Assembly (NCBI RefSeq): GCF_014842995.1
Contig: NZ_JACYXL010000011.1
Span: forward strand, 124,001 to 188,000
Reading direction: 5' to 3'
DNA: 64,000 nucleotides
Source: Rhodanobacter sp. 7MK24
Lineage (GTDB): Bacteria; Pseudomonadota; Gammaproteobacteria; Xanthomonadales; Rhodanobacteraceae
Shown: positions 8,052-16,724 of the stretch, piece after piece
How positions within the stretch are numbered: the stretch's first letter is position 1
Layout of the letters: each line of letters opens with the position of its first letter
The notes under the pieces: model-generated
What the model saw: only the letters and a program-made list of their open reading frames with translations
Databases searched by the model: none
What the model was told of the DNA's origin: nothing
Translations under genes and position numbers: made by a program

Positions 8052-8426
8052 ATGAAATTCCTGCTGATGGTCTACAGCGACGACGCCTTGCTGGACGCCC
8101 TGCCGCCGGGCGAGTTCGACACGCGCATGCATGCCTGCATCACCCATGCGGACGAGTTGCGCGCCGAGGGGCGGCTGCTCGATGCGCAGCAGCTGGAGGC
8201 GCCGGCCACCGCGAAGTCGGTGCGCACCCGGCTGGGCAAGACCGTGGTGCTGGACGGCCCGTTCGCGGAAACCAAGGAATACCTCGCCGGTTTCAATCTG
8301 GTCGAGGCGGACAGCGAAGAGGAGGCGATCCGGATGGCTGCCGAGCTGCCATGGGCGCAGACGGGCTGCATCGAAGTGCGTGCCTTGCGCGATTTCGAGG
8401 CGGTGCGCCGGCGCGTGGGCGCGTGA
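8052..8426 (+). CDS. YciI-family (DGPF domain) protein
   Basis: A 124-residue ferredoxin-like alpha/beta protein of the YCII/DGPF family. It begins MKFLLMVYSDD and carries the defining VVLDGPFAETKEYLAGFNLVEA motif near residue 65. Proteins of this type are often encoded beside ECF sigma factors in GC-rich bacteria and are proposed to be small enzymes or regulators, but no sigma gene is present here. The start ATG 8052 follows a GGAGAG site. The longer frame from 7866 overlaps the preceding gene and is not used. Confidence 0.88.
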   Translation: MKFLLMVYSDDALLDALPPGEFDTRMHACITHADELRAEGRLLDAQQLEAPATAKSVRTRLGKTVVLDGPFAETKEYLAGFNLVEADSEEEAIRMAAELPWAQTGCIEVRALRDFEAVRRRVGA

Positions 8427-8451
8427 CCATCGCTGCGCGGCGTCGTCCCGG

Positions 8452-9216
8452 TTACGGGATGCTGGTCTCCACCACCGTGTCCAGCACGTAGGCCGCAGGC
8501 GCATTGCTGCTGGAGTAACGTTTCACGCGCACGACGTTGTGCACGCCGTTCTGATGCGTGTAGCCCTCGATGGCTGGCAGGGCATGCCAGTCACCGGGCG
8601 TGCCGGTCTTGAGGCCGCTGGCGTCGTAGTGGACCTCGCGCACGTTCAGGCAGGTCTGGCTCTGCTGGCAAGGCACGGTCTGTGCCGCCACCTCCAGGAA
8701 CACGAGAGTGCCGGGGCCGCCGTAGCGGGTTTCGGCAGTGGGCACGCCGGTGAAATCCAGCGTGTCGCCGGTGGCGGTACGCAATTGCAGTTGCGGCATG
8801 TCGCCGTTTTTCGTCACCACGATGACGGGGTGGCTTGCGAGGCGCTGGCCGATCAGGCCGTCCAACTGGTTCAGTCCCGGCTCGCGGCAGGCCATCATGG
8901 TGTGCATCATCGGACCGACCATGAGTCGGCCGTCCTCGATCCGATAGCTGCCGCCCATGCCGTTGCAGGCATTGCGCACGCTGAGGCGCCCGTCGACGAA
9001 GTCGAGCTGCACCGGCTTGCCCGGGCGCACGAACAAGGCATTGATGCGCTGGCCGCCCTGGTCGGTGGCCAACGCCAATTGCCAGTGGTAGCTGGCCAGC
9101 AGCGTGGCATCCGGCGGGGTGTCGTCCGGCATGGTCGCGCCCTTGGCGGGCAGCGCGGATGCGCAGATGGCGAGGGCGACGGCGAGAGGCGGCAGCAACG
9201 GCAGATGGCGGCGCAT
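8452..9216 (-). CDS. META and DUF4377 domain secreted protein (HslJ-like)
   Basis: A 254-residue protein with a signal peptide (MRRHLPLLPPLAVALAICAS, cleavage near AKGA). It has a META domain at about 40-145 (ASYHWQLALATDQGG, NACNGMGGSYRIEDGRL, MMACREPGLNQLD), the fold of HslJ. A DUF4377-like C-terminal domain follows (about 160-250, CLNVREVHYDASG). HslJ-type proteins are linked to heat shock and novobiocin resistance in E. coli, but the biochemical role is unknown. The ATG at 9216 is preferred to GTG 9228 because GGAG sits 6 nt before it. It is divergent from the HAD gene. Confidence 0.82.
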   Translation of the reverse strand: MRRHLPLLPPLAVALAICASALPAKGATMPDDTPPDATLLASYHWQLALATDQGGQRINALFVRPGKPVQLDFVDGRLSVRNACNGMGGSYRIEDGRLMVGPMMHTMMACREPGLNQLDGLIGQRLASHPVIVVTKNGDMPQLQLRTATGDTLDFTGVPTAETRYGGPGTLVFLEVAAQTVPCQQSQTCLNVREVHYDASGLKTGTPGDWHALPAIEGYTHQNGVHNVVRVKRYSSSNAPAAYVLDTVVETSIP

Positions 9217-9323
9217 GGCGTTCTCCACGCAGGGAATGGCGCGAGCTTAGGCCATGCGCCATGCCCTGGCGATGTCGCGGATAATGCGGCGCTTCTCCGC
9301 GATTCAGGCACAGCGAGGCGATC

Positions 9324-10037
9324 ATGCTGAAAGTGGTGGGTTTCGACGGCGACGACACCCTGTGGCGCAGCGAGGATTATTACCGCGAGGCCAGCGCCGA
9401 GTTTGCCGCCATCGTGGGCAACTACGCCGACCTTGCCGACAGTGCGGTGCATGCGCGCATGCTGGCCACCGAGCGCAGCAACCTCGCGTTGTTCGGCTAC
9501 GGCGCCAAGGGCATGACGTTGTCGATGGTGGAAACCGCCATCGTGCTCAGCGATGGCCGTATCGGCGCGCGCGACATCCATCGCCTCGTCGAGATCGGCA
9601 AACGCGTGCTGCAGCATCCGGTGGAACTGCTGCCCGGCATCCGCGAAGCGGTGTCGGCGGTCGCCGAAACGCACACGGTGGTGCTGGTCACGAAGGGCGA
9701 TCTTTTCCATCAGGAAAAGAAGGTGGCCGAATCGGGACTCGCCGGGTTGTTCCGCCGTATCGAGATCGTTTCCGAGAAGGACACGGCTACCTACCGGCGC
9801 CTGCTGGACGAGTTCGGCATCGCGCCGCACGAGTTCGCCATGGTCGGCAATTCGCTGCGCTCGGACATCGAGCCGGTGCTGCGCCTCGGTGGCTGGGGCG
9901 TACACATGCCCTACCACGTGACCTGGGCGCACGAGCTGGAGAACGGGCTGGGCGCCCAGGATGCGCAGCGTATGCGCGAGGTGGCGGAGGCTTCGGAAAT
10001 CCCAGCCGCGCTGGCGCAACTGGATGCGCTGGCCTGA
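9324..10037 (+). CDS. HAD-superfamily hydrolase
   Basis: A 237-residue phosphatase-like protein. Motif I is FDGDDTLW (nucleophile D8), motif II is VLVTKGD near residue 125, the motif III lysine lies near EIVSEKD, and motif IV is GNSLRSDI. The helical cap (residues 20-90) is of the C1 type. The stop overlaps the start of the PIN gene (TGATG), so the two are translationally coupled. The substrate cannot be inferred. Confidence 0.9.
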   Translation: MLKVVGFDGDDTLWRSEDYYREASAEFAAIVGNYADLADSAVHARMLATERSNLALFGYGAKGMTLSMVETAIVLSDGRIGARDIHRLVEIGKRVLQHPVELLPGIREAVSAVAETHTVVLVTKGDLFHQEKKVAESGLAGLFRRIEIVSEKDTATYRRLLDEFGIAPHEFAMVGNSLRSDIEPVLRLGGWGVHMPYHVTWAHELENGLGAQDAQRMREVAEASEIPAALAQLDALA

Positions 10038-10486
10038 TGCAGCCGCCGCGCCTGGTGCTGGACACCAACGTCTGCCTGGACCTGTTCGTGTTCGGCGATG
10101 CGCAGTGCCTGGCTTTGCGCGAGGCGTTGCGTGCCGGGACGGTGGAGGCGGTTACCGACGCGGTCTGCCGCGACGAATGGCTGAAGGTGCTCGGCTATCC
10201 GCAACTGGCGCTGGACGCGGTGCGACGCGATCTCGCGATTGCCGCGTTCGATGCGTGCTTGCGCATGCTGCCGGAGATGGAACGCAGGCCGTCTCCGGCA
10301 TTGCCGGCACTGCCGCGCTGCGCCGATCCCGACGACCAGAAGTTTCTCGAACTGGCGCAGGCCTGCGGCGCGCAGTGGCTGCTCAGCCGCGACAACGAAC
10401 TCTTGAAGCTGGCGCGCCGAGCGCGGCGCGATCATGGCTTCGGCATCGCCACGCCACTGGACTGGTCGCGCGCCGGGAGACCTTGA
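10037..10486 (+). CDS. PIN-domain protein, putative toxin-like RNase
   Basis: A 149-residue PIN protein. The acidic metal-binding residues are visible in LVLDTNVCLDLFVFGD, the D-E pair in TDAVCRDEW, and the C-terminal DPDDQKFLELA and LLSRDNELL. It resembles the COG1569 group of putative toxins. No antitoxin gene precedes it; instead its start overlaps the HAD phosphatase stop. It may therefore be a housekeeping nuclease-like protein rather than half of a toxin-antitoxin pair. Confidence 0.82.
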   Translation: MQPPRLVLDTNVCLDLFVFGDAQCLALREALRAGTVEAVTDAVCRDEWLKVLGYPQLALDAVRRDLAIAAFDACLRMLPEMERRPSPALPALPRCADPDDQKFLELAQACGAQWLLSRDNELLKLARRARRDHGFGIATPLDWSRAGRP

Positions 10487-10494
10487 GCAGGCCC

Positions 10495-10770
10495 TCACGC
10501 CGGATTGGCGGGAGCCTCGTCGGCAAAACCGGTGTAGTTGTCCGGGAACACGGGGGCGCCGTCGTCTTCCAGCGCCAGCACTGCAGCCAGGGCATCGTCC
10601 GCCGCACGCTCGGCGATATCCTGGTGGCGGAAGCTGCGGTTTTCGCAGATCGCGTAATACACGGGGAATCCATGCCCGTGCGGCACCACGCACAGCCATG
10701 CCGTGTAGCGCGAGCCTTCCAGGCTGGCGCCGGAGCGCACGGTGTAATCCGGGAATTCGCGTTCGGCCAT
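10495..10770 (-). CDS. Hypothetical protein
   Basis: A 91-residue acidic soluble protein starting MAEREFPDYTVRSG. No family was recognised and no membrane segment is present. Regular patterns such as YTAWLCVVPHGHGFPVYYAICENRSF look like a compact beta-rich fold. The start ATG 10770 is chosen because the upstream part of the frame overlaps the KirBac gene. It is convergent with the PIN gene, 8 bp apart. Confidence 0.6.
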   Translation of the reverse strand: MAEREFPDYTVRSGASLEGSRYTAWLCVVPHGHGFPVYYAICENRSFRHQDIAERAADDALAAVLALEDDGAPVFPDNYTGFADEAPANPA

Positions 10771-10834
10771 GGGCGTGGGTCCGGGGTGGGGAAAACGCAG
10801 TGTATCGCGCCAGGTGCCCGGGCCGTGACCCGCG

Positions 10835-11743
10835 CTAGCCGGATGGTTCGCGATCCACCATCGGCACCACGTCGTGGAAGACGCCGTAATCGATGATGTT
10901 GAGGCCGTGCCCGTCGTCGGTGACAAGGTCGACGTAGCGGTGGTTCCAGCGCAATTCGTCGTGGCGCCACTGGTGGCGCGCCAGCATGGATTGCGCGGTG
11001 GTCTCGTCGATGCCTTCGATGGTCAGCAGCAGCGTCATCTGTGTCTGCTCCATCGCTTCGGCATCGAGGCCATACAGCGGGCTGCTCTCGTCGATCACAT
11101 GCATCAGCAGCCAGCTGAGGATGAAGATCGGGTGACGGTCGCGTACCAGCTTCAGATCGTAGATCTTGCGCATCTTCAGTCCCTCGGACGAAGACTCCAT
11201 GCGGATCATGTGCAGTTGGGCGGACGCTTCGCTGATCACGTTCTGCCGCATGTTGGCCGTGCGGACCATCAACGTCTGCTGGCCGTTGATCGTATGTACG
11301 ATCGGATTGTTGGAGAAGATCATCTTGGCGCGCGGCCGAGAGAAGCGCGCGAAGATCAGCCCGGTGGTCACCGCGATGCAGGCCATGCCGGTGAAGATTT
11401 CCACCGTGGCGACGCAGTGCGCATAGATGGTCTGCGGATGCATGTCACCGTAGCCGACCGTGGCCAGGGTTTCCACGCTGAAGAAGAATGCACCGCCGAA
11501 GCCATGCGGGAACTGGTTGGCGATCGGCCGGTCGCCGAGCAGGTAGAGCGACGCGAAGATCGTGTTGAGCAGCAGGAAAGCCGCGCCGGCGGTCAGGAAG
11601 AACACCGGCCAGCGCATGGTCAGCGCCTGGTGGTAGATGTCGTCCCAGATGCGCTGGGACAACCCGCGGCTGACGAACGGCCGGCCACCGATGGTGATGA
11701 TGCGCGGACGGCGCCACAGGGTCAGCAGATGCTTGAGGTTCAT
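10835..11743 (-). CDS. KirBac-type inward-rectifier potassium channel
   Basis: A 302-residue channel subunit. It has an N-terminal slide helix (RIWDDIYHQALTM), an outer helix (residues 44-68), and a pore helix with selectivity filter TVGYGDMHP (TVGYG at residues 95-99). The inner helix (about 110-135, TGMACIAVTTGLIFARF) follows. The C-terminal half is the immunoglobulin-like cytoplasmic domain of Kir channels (FSRPRAKMIFSNNPIVHTING). It forms homotetramers in the inner membrane. A complete Kdp system is encoded 44 kb away, but no direct link is shown. Confidence 0.93.
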   Translation of the reverse strand: MNLKHLLTLWRRPRIITIGGRPFVSRGLSQRIWDDIYHQALTMRWPVFFLTAGAAFLLLNTIFASLYLLGDRPIANQFPHGFGGAFFFSVETLATVGYGDMHPQTIYAHCVATVEIFTGMACIAVTTGLIFARFSRPRAKMIFSNNPIVHTINGQQTLMVRTANMRQNVISEASAQLHMIRMESSSEGLKMRKIYDLKLVRDRHPIFILSWLLMHVIDESSPLYGLDAEAMEQTQMTLLLTIEGIDETTAQSMLARHQWRHDELRWNHRYVDLVTDDGHGLNIIDYGVFHDVVPMVDREPSG

Positions 11744-11783
11744 TGCGGCGACGCCGTTCCGGCAAATGTGGCGAGTATGGAAC

Positions 11784-12437
11784 CTAGGCGATGCCGACGT
11801 CCGTGGAGTCGACCACGCCGATGCCTAGCGCCCGCAGGGTCGAGCGGGTGGCGTCGTCGGAGTCCGGTGTGACCGGCCGGCTGAGATCCCAGGCGAGCCA
11901 GGCGCGGAAGCCCAGTGTGGCGGCATCCTGCGCCGTCCACAGCACGCAGACTTCGCGTGCGAGGCCGCACACCAGCACTTCGTCCACGCCGCGTTCGCGC
12001 AGCCACCCTGCGAGTCCCGTGGCGGGCCGCGTGCCATGCGGGCCGTGGTTCTCGCGAAAGCCGCTGTAGGAATCCACCTGGGGGTCGCTGCCCTTGCGCA
12101 GGATCAGGTCGGCCGCCGACCAGGCTATGCCCGGGTGCAGCGCGGCGCCCGGCGTGTCCTGCACGCAGTGGTCCGGCCACAGTGTCTGCGGGTGACCGTG
12201 GAGATCGATCTGCTGGAACGCCTGGGCATCCGGATGCGAACTGGCGAACGAAGCGTGGCCCGGTGGATGCCAGTCCTGCGTGGCCACCACGTGGCGGAAG
12301 CGGCGCGCGCGTAGCAGGCGGTCGATGCGTGGCACGATCGCGTCGCCCTCGTGGCAGGCCAACGTGCCGCCGGGCATGAAATCCGGCTGCACGTCTACCA
12401 CGATGAGGGCAGTGCGTTCGGTAATGGCGAAGGACAT
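11784..12437 (-). CDS. pncA: Nicotinamidase (pyrazinamidase)
   Basis: A 217-residue isochorismatase-fold amidase that converts nicotinamide to nicotinate in NAD salvage. The catalytic Asp is D15 (LIVVDVQPDF), the Lys lies in LILRKGSDP, and the Cys lies in CGLAREVCV. Metal-binding residues are in TQDWHPPGHASFASSH. The CGLAREVCV form departs slightly from the common CGLATDYCV but keeps the nucleophile. The downstream KirBac gene is transcribed in the same direction 40 bp later. Confidence 0.92.
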   Translation of the reverse strand: MSFAITERTALIVVDVQPDFMPGGTLACHEGDAIVPRIDRLLRARRFRHVVATQDWHPPGHASFASSHPDAQAFQQIDLHGHPQTLWPDHCVQDTPGAALHPGIAWSAADLILRKGSDPQVDSYSGFRENHGPHGTRPATGLAGWLRERGVDEVLVCGLAREVCVLWTAQDAATLGFRAWLAWDLSRPVTPDSDDATRSTLRALGIGVVDSTDVGIA

Positions 12438-12517
12438 GGCGTTCCCGCGTGCGTGGCAAGGGCGGAAGTCTAGCGCGCAGGCATAATGCGGGCTCGATGC
12501 GGACGGAACAGGGTGCG

Positions 12518-12889
12518 ATGAACTACGACCAATCGTGGATGGGGTACGGCTGGACCGGCGGTCTGGAGGCCGGCGCGATCAGCCTCGCCGTTGGCTTCGT
12601 GCTTTATCTCGCATTCCACGGGCTCGGCCGGCGCAATGGCTGGAGCGACGCGAAGCAGATCGCCTGGTCGTATCTCCTTGCCATGGTGCTCACCGGGCGC
12701 GTGGACTTCTGGAACCTGTTCTATTTCAACTACGCGCGTTTGCAGTCGCTGCAACTGCTGCAGGCCAAGCTGGCCGAAGTCCACGATCCGGACGGCATCG
12801 GCACGCGTGCCTTGTGCGAGCTGGTGGGCGCCGCGGTAGGCGTGTTCATCGCATGGCTGCTGTGCGGCAGGCATTGGCGGCAAAGCTGA
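12518..12889 (+). CDS. Hypothetical membrane protein
   Basis: A 123-residue protein with three probable membrane helices (residues 17-36, 48-68, 97-117) joined by short polar loops. No family was recognised. The start at 12518 is uncertain: an in-frame ATG at 12497 would add seven residues, and neither has a strong ribosome-binding site. It is divergent from pncA. Confidence 0.55.
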   Translation: MNYDQSWMGYGWTGGLEAGAISLAVGFVLYLAFHGLGRRNGWSDAKQIAWSYLLAMVLTGRVDFWNLFYFNYARLQSLQLLQAKLAEVHDPDGIGTRALCELVGAAVGVFIAWLLCGRHWRQS

Positions 12890-13028
12890 GGTATCGGGGG
12901 CTTGTTCGAAAGCTGACGCCGGGAGTTGGTTCGCGCCGAGCTCCGCTTGCCCTCGCGGGCGTTTTGCGCACCGCGCATGTGTTCGGACTGCGCTGGAATG
13001 ACGAGCGGGAAACCCTCGGTTCTGGATA

Positions 13029-13270
13029 GGGCGCGTAGCGGCTGCCACGTCTATCGCATAGGCGGGAGCGGCTCCCGAACTCTCGACATGGCCTGCCGGT
13101 AGTTTCGGCGTGAACCAGGCCACTCTCCGGGTCACCTCTCTCCGGCCCATACAGATTCATGCAGGCCAGCCAAGAGAGGTGACTTGGGCGTCGGCAGGCA
13201 TTCGAAAGCGCCTTGTTCCTTGCGATCACTCGGAACATCCATGTCGCAAGCTGGAAAGGGTGAGCGGGAG
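13029..13270. repeat. Dispersed intergenic repeat, family B, copy 1
   Basis: The gap 12890-13272 has no convincing gene. Its right part is a diverged copy of the repeat also seen at 52566-52885 and 62906-63110. It includes an 11-bp perfect inverted repeat (13131-13141 with 13173-13183, gtcacctctct and its complement) and a following gaaagc segment. The left part (12918-13010) is a different GC-rich segment resembling 26300-26390. Convergent gene ends make a bidirectional terminator role plausible. Confidence 0.55.
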
Positions 13271-13272
13271 AT

Positions 13273-14652
13273 CTAAAGGATCGGATCGAACAATCGCGCC
13301 ACATGCATGGCCACCCGGCGCAGGTAGGACGCATCGAGGTACTCGCGCGCATCCACCTCCCGCGACTGTGCGAAGTCGCGCTCCAGCATCCCCTCGACCT
13401 GTTGCGCGAAATCGCGGTCCAGCACCAGCGCATTGGCCTCGAAGTTGAGCCGGAACGAGCGTGAATCGAGATTGAGGCTGCCCACCGAGGCGCAGTCGTC
13501 ATCCACCAGCACCACCTTCTGGTGCATGAAGCCGGGCTGGTAGCGGAACAGGCGCACTCCGGCCCGCACGGCGTAATAGGCGTGCATGGTCGAGGCCAGG
13601 AACACGGTATGGTGGTCCGGTCGCGATGGGATCAGCACACGCACGTCCACGCCGCGGAAGACGGCCAGCTGCAGCGCGGCGCGTACCGAATGGTCGGGCA
13701 CGAAGTAGGGTGTCGCGAGCCAGATGCGCTGCCGCGCCGCGTTGATCGCGGCGGTGATGAACAACGAGCCGGTTTCCTGCAGATCGGCCGGGCCGCTGGC
13801 GACCACCAGTACGCGTGCGCTGCCATCCGGCGCCGGCGCTGGGTGCAGCGGCAACGGCGCGCCGGTGATCCATTCCCAGTCGTCGGCGAACAGTTGCTGC
13901 AGGTCGGTCACTGCGGGGCCGGCCAGTTCCATGTGGGTGTCGCGCCACGGCGCCAGCGGCGGCTTCAGCCCCAGGTATTCGTCGCCCACGTTGAGGCCGC
14001 CGATGAAGGCGCGCTCGCCGTCCACCACCACGATCTTGCGATGGTTGCGGAAGTTGAGCTGGAAGCGGTTGCGCAGCCGGTGGGTGGCGAAGGGGTGGAT
14101 CGCCACGCCGCCCGCGCGCAGCGTTTCCACGTAGTGGCGCGGCAGGTCGTGGCTGCCCACGCCGTCGTAGAGCACGCATACGCGCACGCCGGCAGCCGCG
14201 CGTTCCAGCAGCGCCTGCTGCATGCGCCTGCCAAGGCCGTCGTCGTGGAAGATGAAGAACTGCACCAGCAGCGTGTGCCGTGACTCGGCGATGGCGGCGA
14301 AGATCGCCTCGAACGCCGCGTCGCCGTCGACTAGCAGGCGCAACCGGTGGCCGGCGCGGAACGGGCGGCAAAGCATCGCCACCAGCGCGGCGTAGCGGCC
14401 CTCATCGTCCTCCGATGGACCGGCCGACCGCTCGCGCGGCGCGGCACCGCGATGCCGCCTGAGGTAACCGCGAAAACGGCTGGCGCCCAGGAACAGATAG
14501 GGCACCAGGGTAAGCGCGGGCAGCAGCAGCAGACCCAGCACCCAGCCAATCGCGCCCTGTGGCGTGCGCGTGTGCATCAGCGCGTGCGCGGCGGCGAGGA
14601 TGCCGAGCACTTGCAGGAGCAGGACGACATCGCCGAACAGGCTGAGGGTCAT
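13273..14652 (-). CDS. Cardiolipin synthase (phospholipase D family)
   Basis: A 459-residue inner-membrane enzyme that joins phospholipids to form cardiolipin. Two N-terminal membrane helices (about 5-25 and 35-58) precede two phospholipase D domains. Both HKD motifs are intact: HRKIVVVDGERAFIGGLN near residue 215 and HQKVVLVDDDCASVGSLN near residue 390. Length and layout fit the ClsA class. ATG 14652 is used because the longer frame runs into the upstream gene. It is the last gene of a compact three-gene operon (14 bp after the FAD-dependent oxidoreductase). Confidence 0.93.
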   Translation of the reverse strand: MTLSLFGDVVLLLQVLGILAAAHALMHTRTPQGAIGWVLGLLLLPALTLVPYLFLGASRFRGYLRRHRGAAPRERSAGPSEDDEGRYAALVAMLCRPFRAGHRLRLLVDGDAAFEAIFAAIAESRHTLLVQFFIFHDDGLGRRMQQALLERAAAGVRVCVLYDGVGSHDLPRHYVETLRAGGVAIHPFATHRLRNRFQLNFRNHRKIVVVDGERAFIGGLNVGDEYLGLKPPLAPWRDTHMELAGPAVTDLQQLFADDWEWITGAPLPLHPAPAPDGSARVLVVASGPADLQETGSLFITAAINAARQRIWLATPYFVPDHSVRAALQLAVFRGVDVRVLIPSRPDHHTVFLASTMHAYYAVRAGVRLFRYQPGFMHQKVVLVDDDCASVGSLNLDSRSFRLNFEANALVLDRDFAQQVEGMLERDFAQSREVDAREYLDASYLRRVAMHVARLFDPIL

Positions 14653-14666
14653 GGAGTTGTCGTGCG

Positions 14667-16043
14667 TTACCCCGCCAGCAACTGGTCGGCCACGGCGCGC
14701 GCCTGCTGGCGGATTTCCGGCATCGCGGTGGATTCCCACAGCGTACCGCGCAACAGGCTGCCGATGGCGAACAGCCGTGACCACTCGCCGCCGTCGTGCA
14801 GCAGGCGGCCCTGCGGCGTGGCCCGGCAACCCAGCCCCAGCGGATCGGGCAGCACATGCCGGTTTACCACCAACTGGCGCATCAGCGGGTGCGGCGTGCG
14901 CGCGACGTCGAAGTCCATGCCCACCGATTGCACCACCAGTCCAGCATGCAGCGTCTGCATCTTCGACGCGTCGCGGTCGTGCGGATGCAACTCCAGCCGC
15001 AGGCCATTACCGTCGTCGTCGGCATCGACGCGATACAGCTGTCCGCGCTGGCGGTGCAGGCGGCCCGAGCGCTCCAGTTCGGCGAGGCCTTCATGCACCG
15101 ATGGCGGCATGCGATGGCGCGCGCGCTCCCACGCCCAGCGGGCATGGCGCTGGAAGCGTGCGCGCTGGTCAAGCGGCAACGCGGCCCACAGCCCGGGCGT
15201 ATATGGGCGCAGGCTGTCGATCACGCTGCGCCAGTCTTCTTCCTGCGCAATCGCCTCGCGCAGCAGTCGCAGCCAGCGGCGCACATCGGGTTCGTCCTGC
15301 ATCGCCTCGACCAACAGCGCGCTGTCCTCGGCGGGCAGCGAGGTGGTGTGCAGGTGCGGTTCGGGCAGCATGCCGTGGCGGGAGATCGCAGTGAACCGGG
15401 TCTCGGGCCAGCGTGCGGCAAGCTCCAGCAGCACATCGGCAGCGGTGAGCCCGAGGCCGATCACCACCACGTGTTCGGGTACGTCGGCGGGCGGGTTTGC
15501 GAGGAGCGACCATGGATCGACCACGTAGCGGCCACCGGCCAGCGCGCCGTCGCTTACGCCTGCCAACGGTTGCGGTGGCAACGCGCCAAGCGCCAGCACA
15601 GCAGCGTCCACGCGGTGTACGTCCTCGCCGCGGAGCACGCTGACCCCGCCGGTCTCCGGCACCACGGCGTCCGCGGCGAACGGCACGATCTGCACGTCAT
15701 GGCCGTGCAGTCTGCCAAACGCCAGGGCCTGGGCCACTTCGGCTTCGAGATAGTCGCCGTAGCGGCGGCGCGGCAGGAAGTCGGTGCCGGCAACGGAAGG
15801 GTCATCGCGCTGCACGAAATCGAGGAAACCCTGCGGTTTGCCGGCGAACATGCCCATCGACGCGGCACGCACATTGAGCAGGTGGCGCTCGGAACCGGTG
15901 GAATAGGCCACGCCGCGTGCAGGCGTGCCGCCGCCGGTATACCAGTCGAGGTGCAGCGGTTGCGGCGGGCGGCGCGCCAGCAGTTCGCCGAGCAGCGCGG
16001 CGGAAGCGGCGCCGCCGCCGATGATGGCGACACGTCGATGCAT
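14667..16043 (-). CDS. FAD/NAD(P)-binding oxidoreductase (NAD_binding_9 type)
   Basis: A 458-residue flavoprotein-like enzyme. The N-terminal FAD dinucleotide fold starts MHRRVAIIGGGAASAALLGELL. A second nucleotide-binding glycine motif, VVVIGLGLTAADVLLELA, lies near residue 190. STGSERHLLNVRAASMGMF and the C-terminal FAIGSLLRGTLWESTAMPEIR are typical of the NAD_binding_9 group related to lysine/ornithine monooxygenases. GGAG lies 6 nt before the chosen ATG 16043. It follows the cupin dioxygenase gene by 19 bp. The substrate is unknown. Confidence 0.85.
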   Translation of the reverse strand: MHRRVAIIGGGAASAALLGELLARRPPQPLHLDWYTGGGTPARGVAYSTGSERHLLNVRAASMGMFAGKPQGFLDFVQRDDPSVAGTDFLPRRRYGDYLEAEVAQALAFGRLHGHDVQIVPFAADAVVPETGGVSVLRGEDVHRVDAAVLALGALPPQPLAGVSDGALAGGRYVVDPWSLLANPPADVPEHVVVIGLGLTAADVLLELAARWPETRFTAISRHGMLPEPHLHTTSLPAEDSALLVEAMQDEPDVRRWLRLLREAIAQEEDWRSVIDSLRPYTPGLWAALPLDQRARFQRHARWAWERARHRMPPSVHEGLAELERSGRLHRQRGQLYRVDADDDGNGLRLELHPHDRDASKMQTLHAGLVVQSVGMDFDVARTPHPLMRQLVVNRHVLPDPLGLGCRATPQGRLLHDGGEWSRLFAIGSLLRGTLWESTAMPEIRQQARAVADQLLAG

Positions 16044-16062
16044 GCGTTGCTCCGGTGGAGGA

Positions 16063-16629
16063 TCAGGGAGCCAGCTGGCCTGCAAGCCGGCGGTGCCGTG
16101 CCTGTGCGATCCACGCCGGCTGCTGCGGATTGCCATCGCGATGGTTCAGCAGCTCGCCGCCGTAAATATGCAACGTGTATGCGGTGTCGTGGCGCGACAG
16201 GTTGCGGCAGCGATGCGCGCGACCGGCGTCGCGCTCGAACCAGCTGGCATCGCCCGGCCCCAGCCAGTTGCGCCCTTGCGCTTCCAGTTCGCCGTTGTGC
16301 GGGTCGCGCCGGTACGACTGCCACTCCAGCGCACCATGAAGAGCGAGCTCCAGTCCCCAGCCGCCCGCGTGGTCCAGCAGCGGCATGCGTTCGCCGGGCG
16401 GCCATGCGCGCACCAGCACGTGCAGTGCCGGGTGCCTGCGCTCGACCAGCACGCGGGTATCGATGCCACGGCGGTGCACGGCGGCCAGGCGTGCCGAAAG
16501 CGCCGGTGCGTTGCCATGCACCACACAGCCGAGGTCGCGCGCCATGGTTGCCAGGTCGGGATGCTCGACGCTGCCGTATTCAAGCGCGATGTCGCGCAAG
16601 GTCTTCAAGTTGTGCATGTACTTGCCCAT
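16063..16629 (-). CDS. Cysteine dioxygenase-like cupin protein
   Basis: A 188-residue metal-dependent cupin of the thiol dioxygenase type. The first cupin motif is LLDHAGGWGLELALHGALEW and the last is HRCRNLSRHDTAYTLHIYGGEL. The closing HIYGGEL is characteristic of cysteine dioxygenases, which oxidise a thiol to a sulfinate using Fe(II). The frame continues upstream to an ATG at 16698, but that lies inside the terminator hairpin of the previous gene, so MGKYMHNL at 16629 is preferred. It heads an operon with an FAD enzyme and cardiolipin synthase. Confidence 0.78.
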   Translation of the reverse strand: MGKYMHNLKTLRDIALEYGSVEHPDLATMARDLGCVVHGNAPALSARLAAVHRRGIDTRVLVERRHPALHVLVRAWPPGERMPLLDHAGGWGLELALHGALEWQSYRRDPHNGELEAQGRNWLGPGDASWFERDAGRAHRCRNLSRHDTAYTLHIYGGELLNHRDGNPQQPAWIAQARHRRLAGQLAP

Positions 16630-16678
16630 GCGGAACCCGGCGTGGATACGGCGACGCAGTGGAGCACGGGCATCGTTA

Positions 16679-16714
16679 AACGGCCGTAAGGCATTCATAT
16701 GCCTTACGGCCGTT
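16679..16714 (-). terminator. Perfect 16-bp hairpin after the TonB-like gene
   Basis: Arms 16679-16694 and 16699-16714 with a 4-nt loop, starting about 10 nt beyond the TonB-like stop and followed by a short T run on the minus strand (GTTTAA). It fits a rho-independent terminator for the TonB-like gene and separates it from the thiol dioxygenase operon. Confidence 0.75.
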
Positions 16715-16724
16715 CCTGATCACC

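Noticed and set aside
5516..8053. Minus-strand ORF of 845 codons
   Set aside because: It is antisense to the OmpH-like, M14 and YciI region genes. It shows no domain and has low-complexity Arg/His/Pro composition.
16630..16698. Upstream ATG for the thiol dioxygenase gene
   Set aside because: The codon lies inside the perfect 16-bp terminator hairpin of the TonB-like gene.
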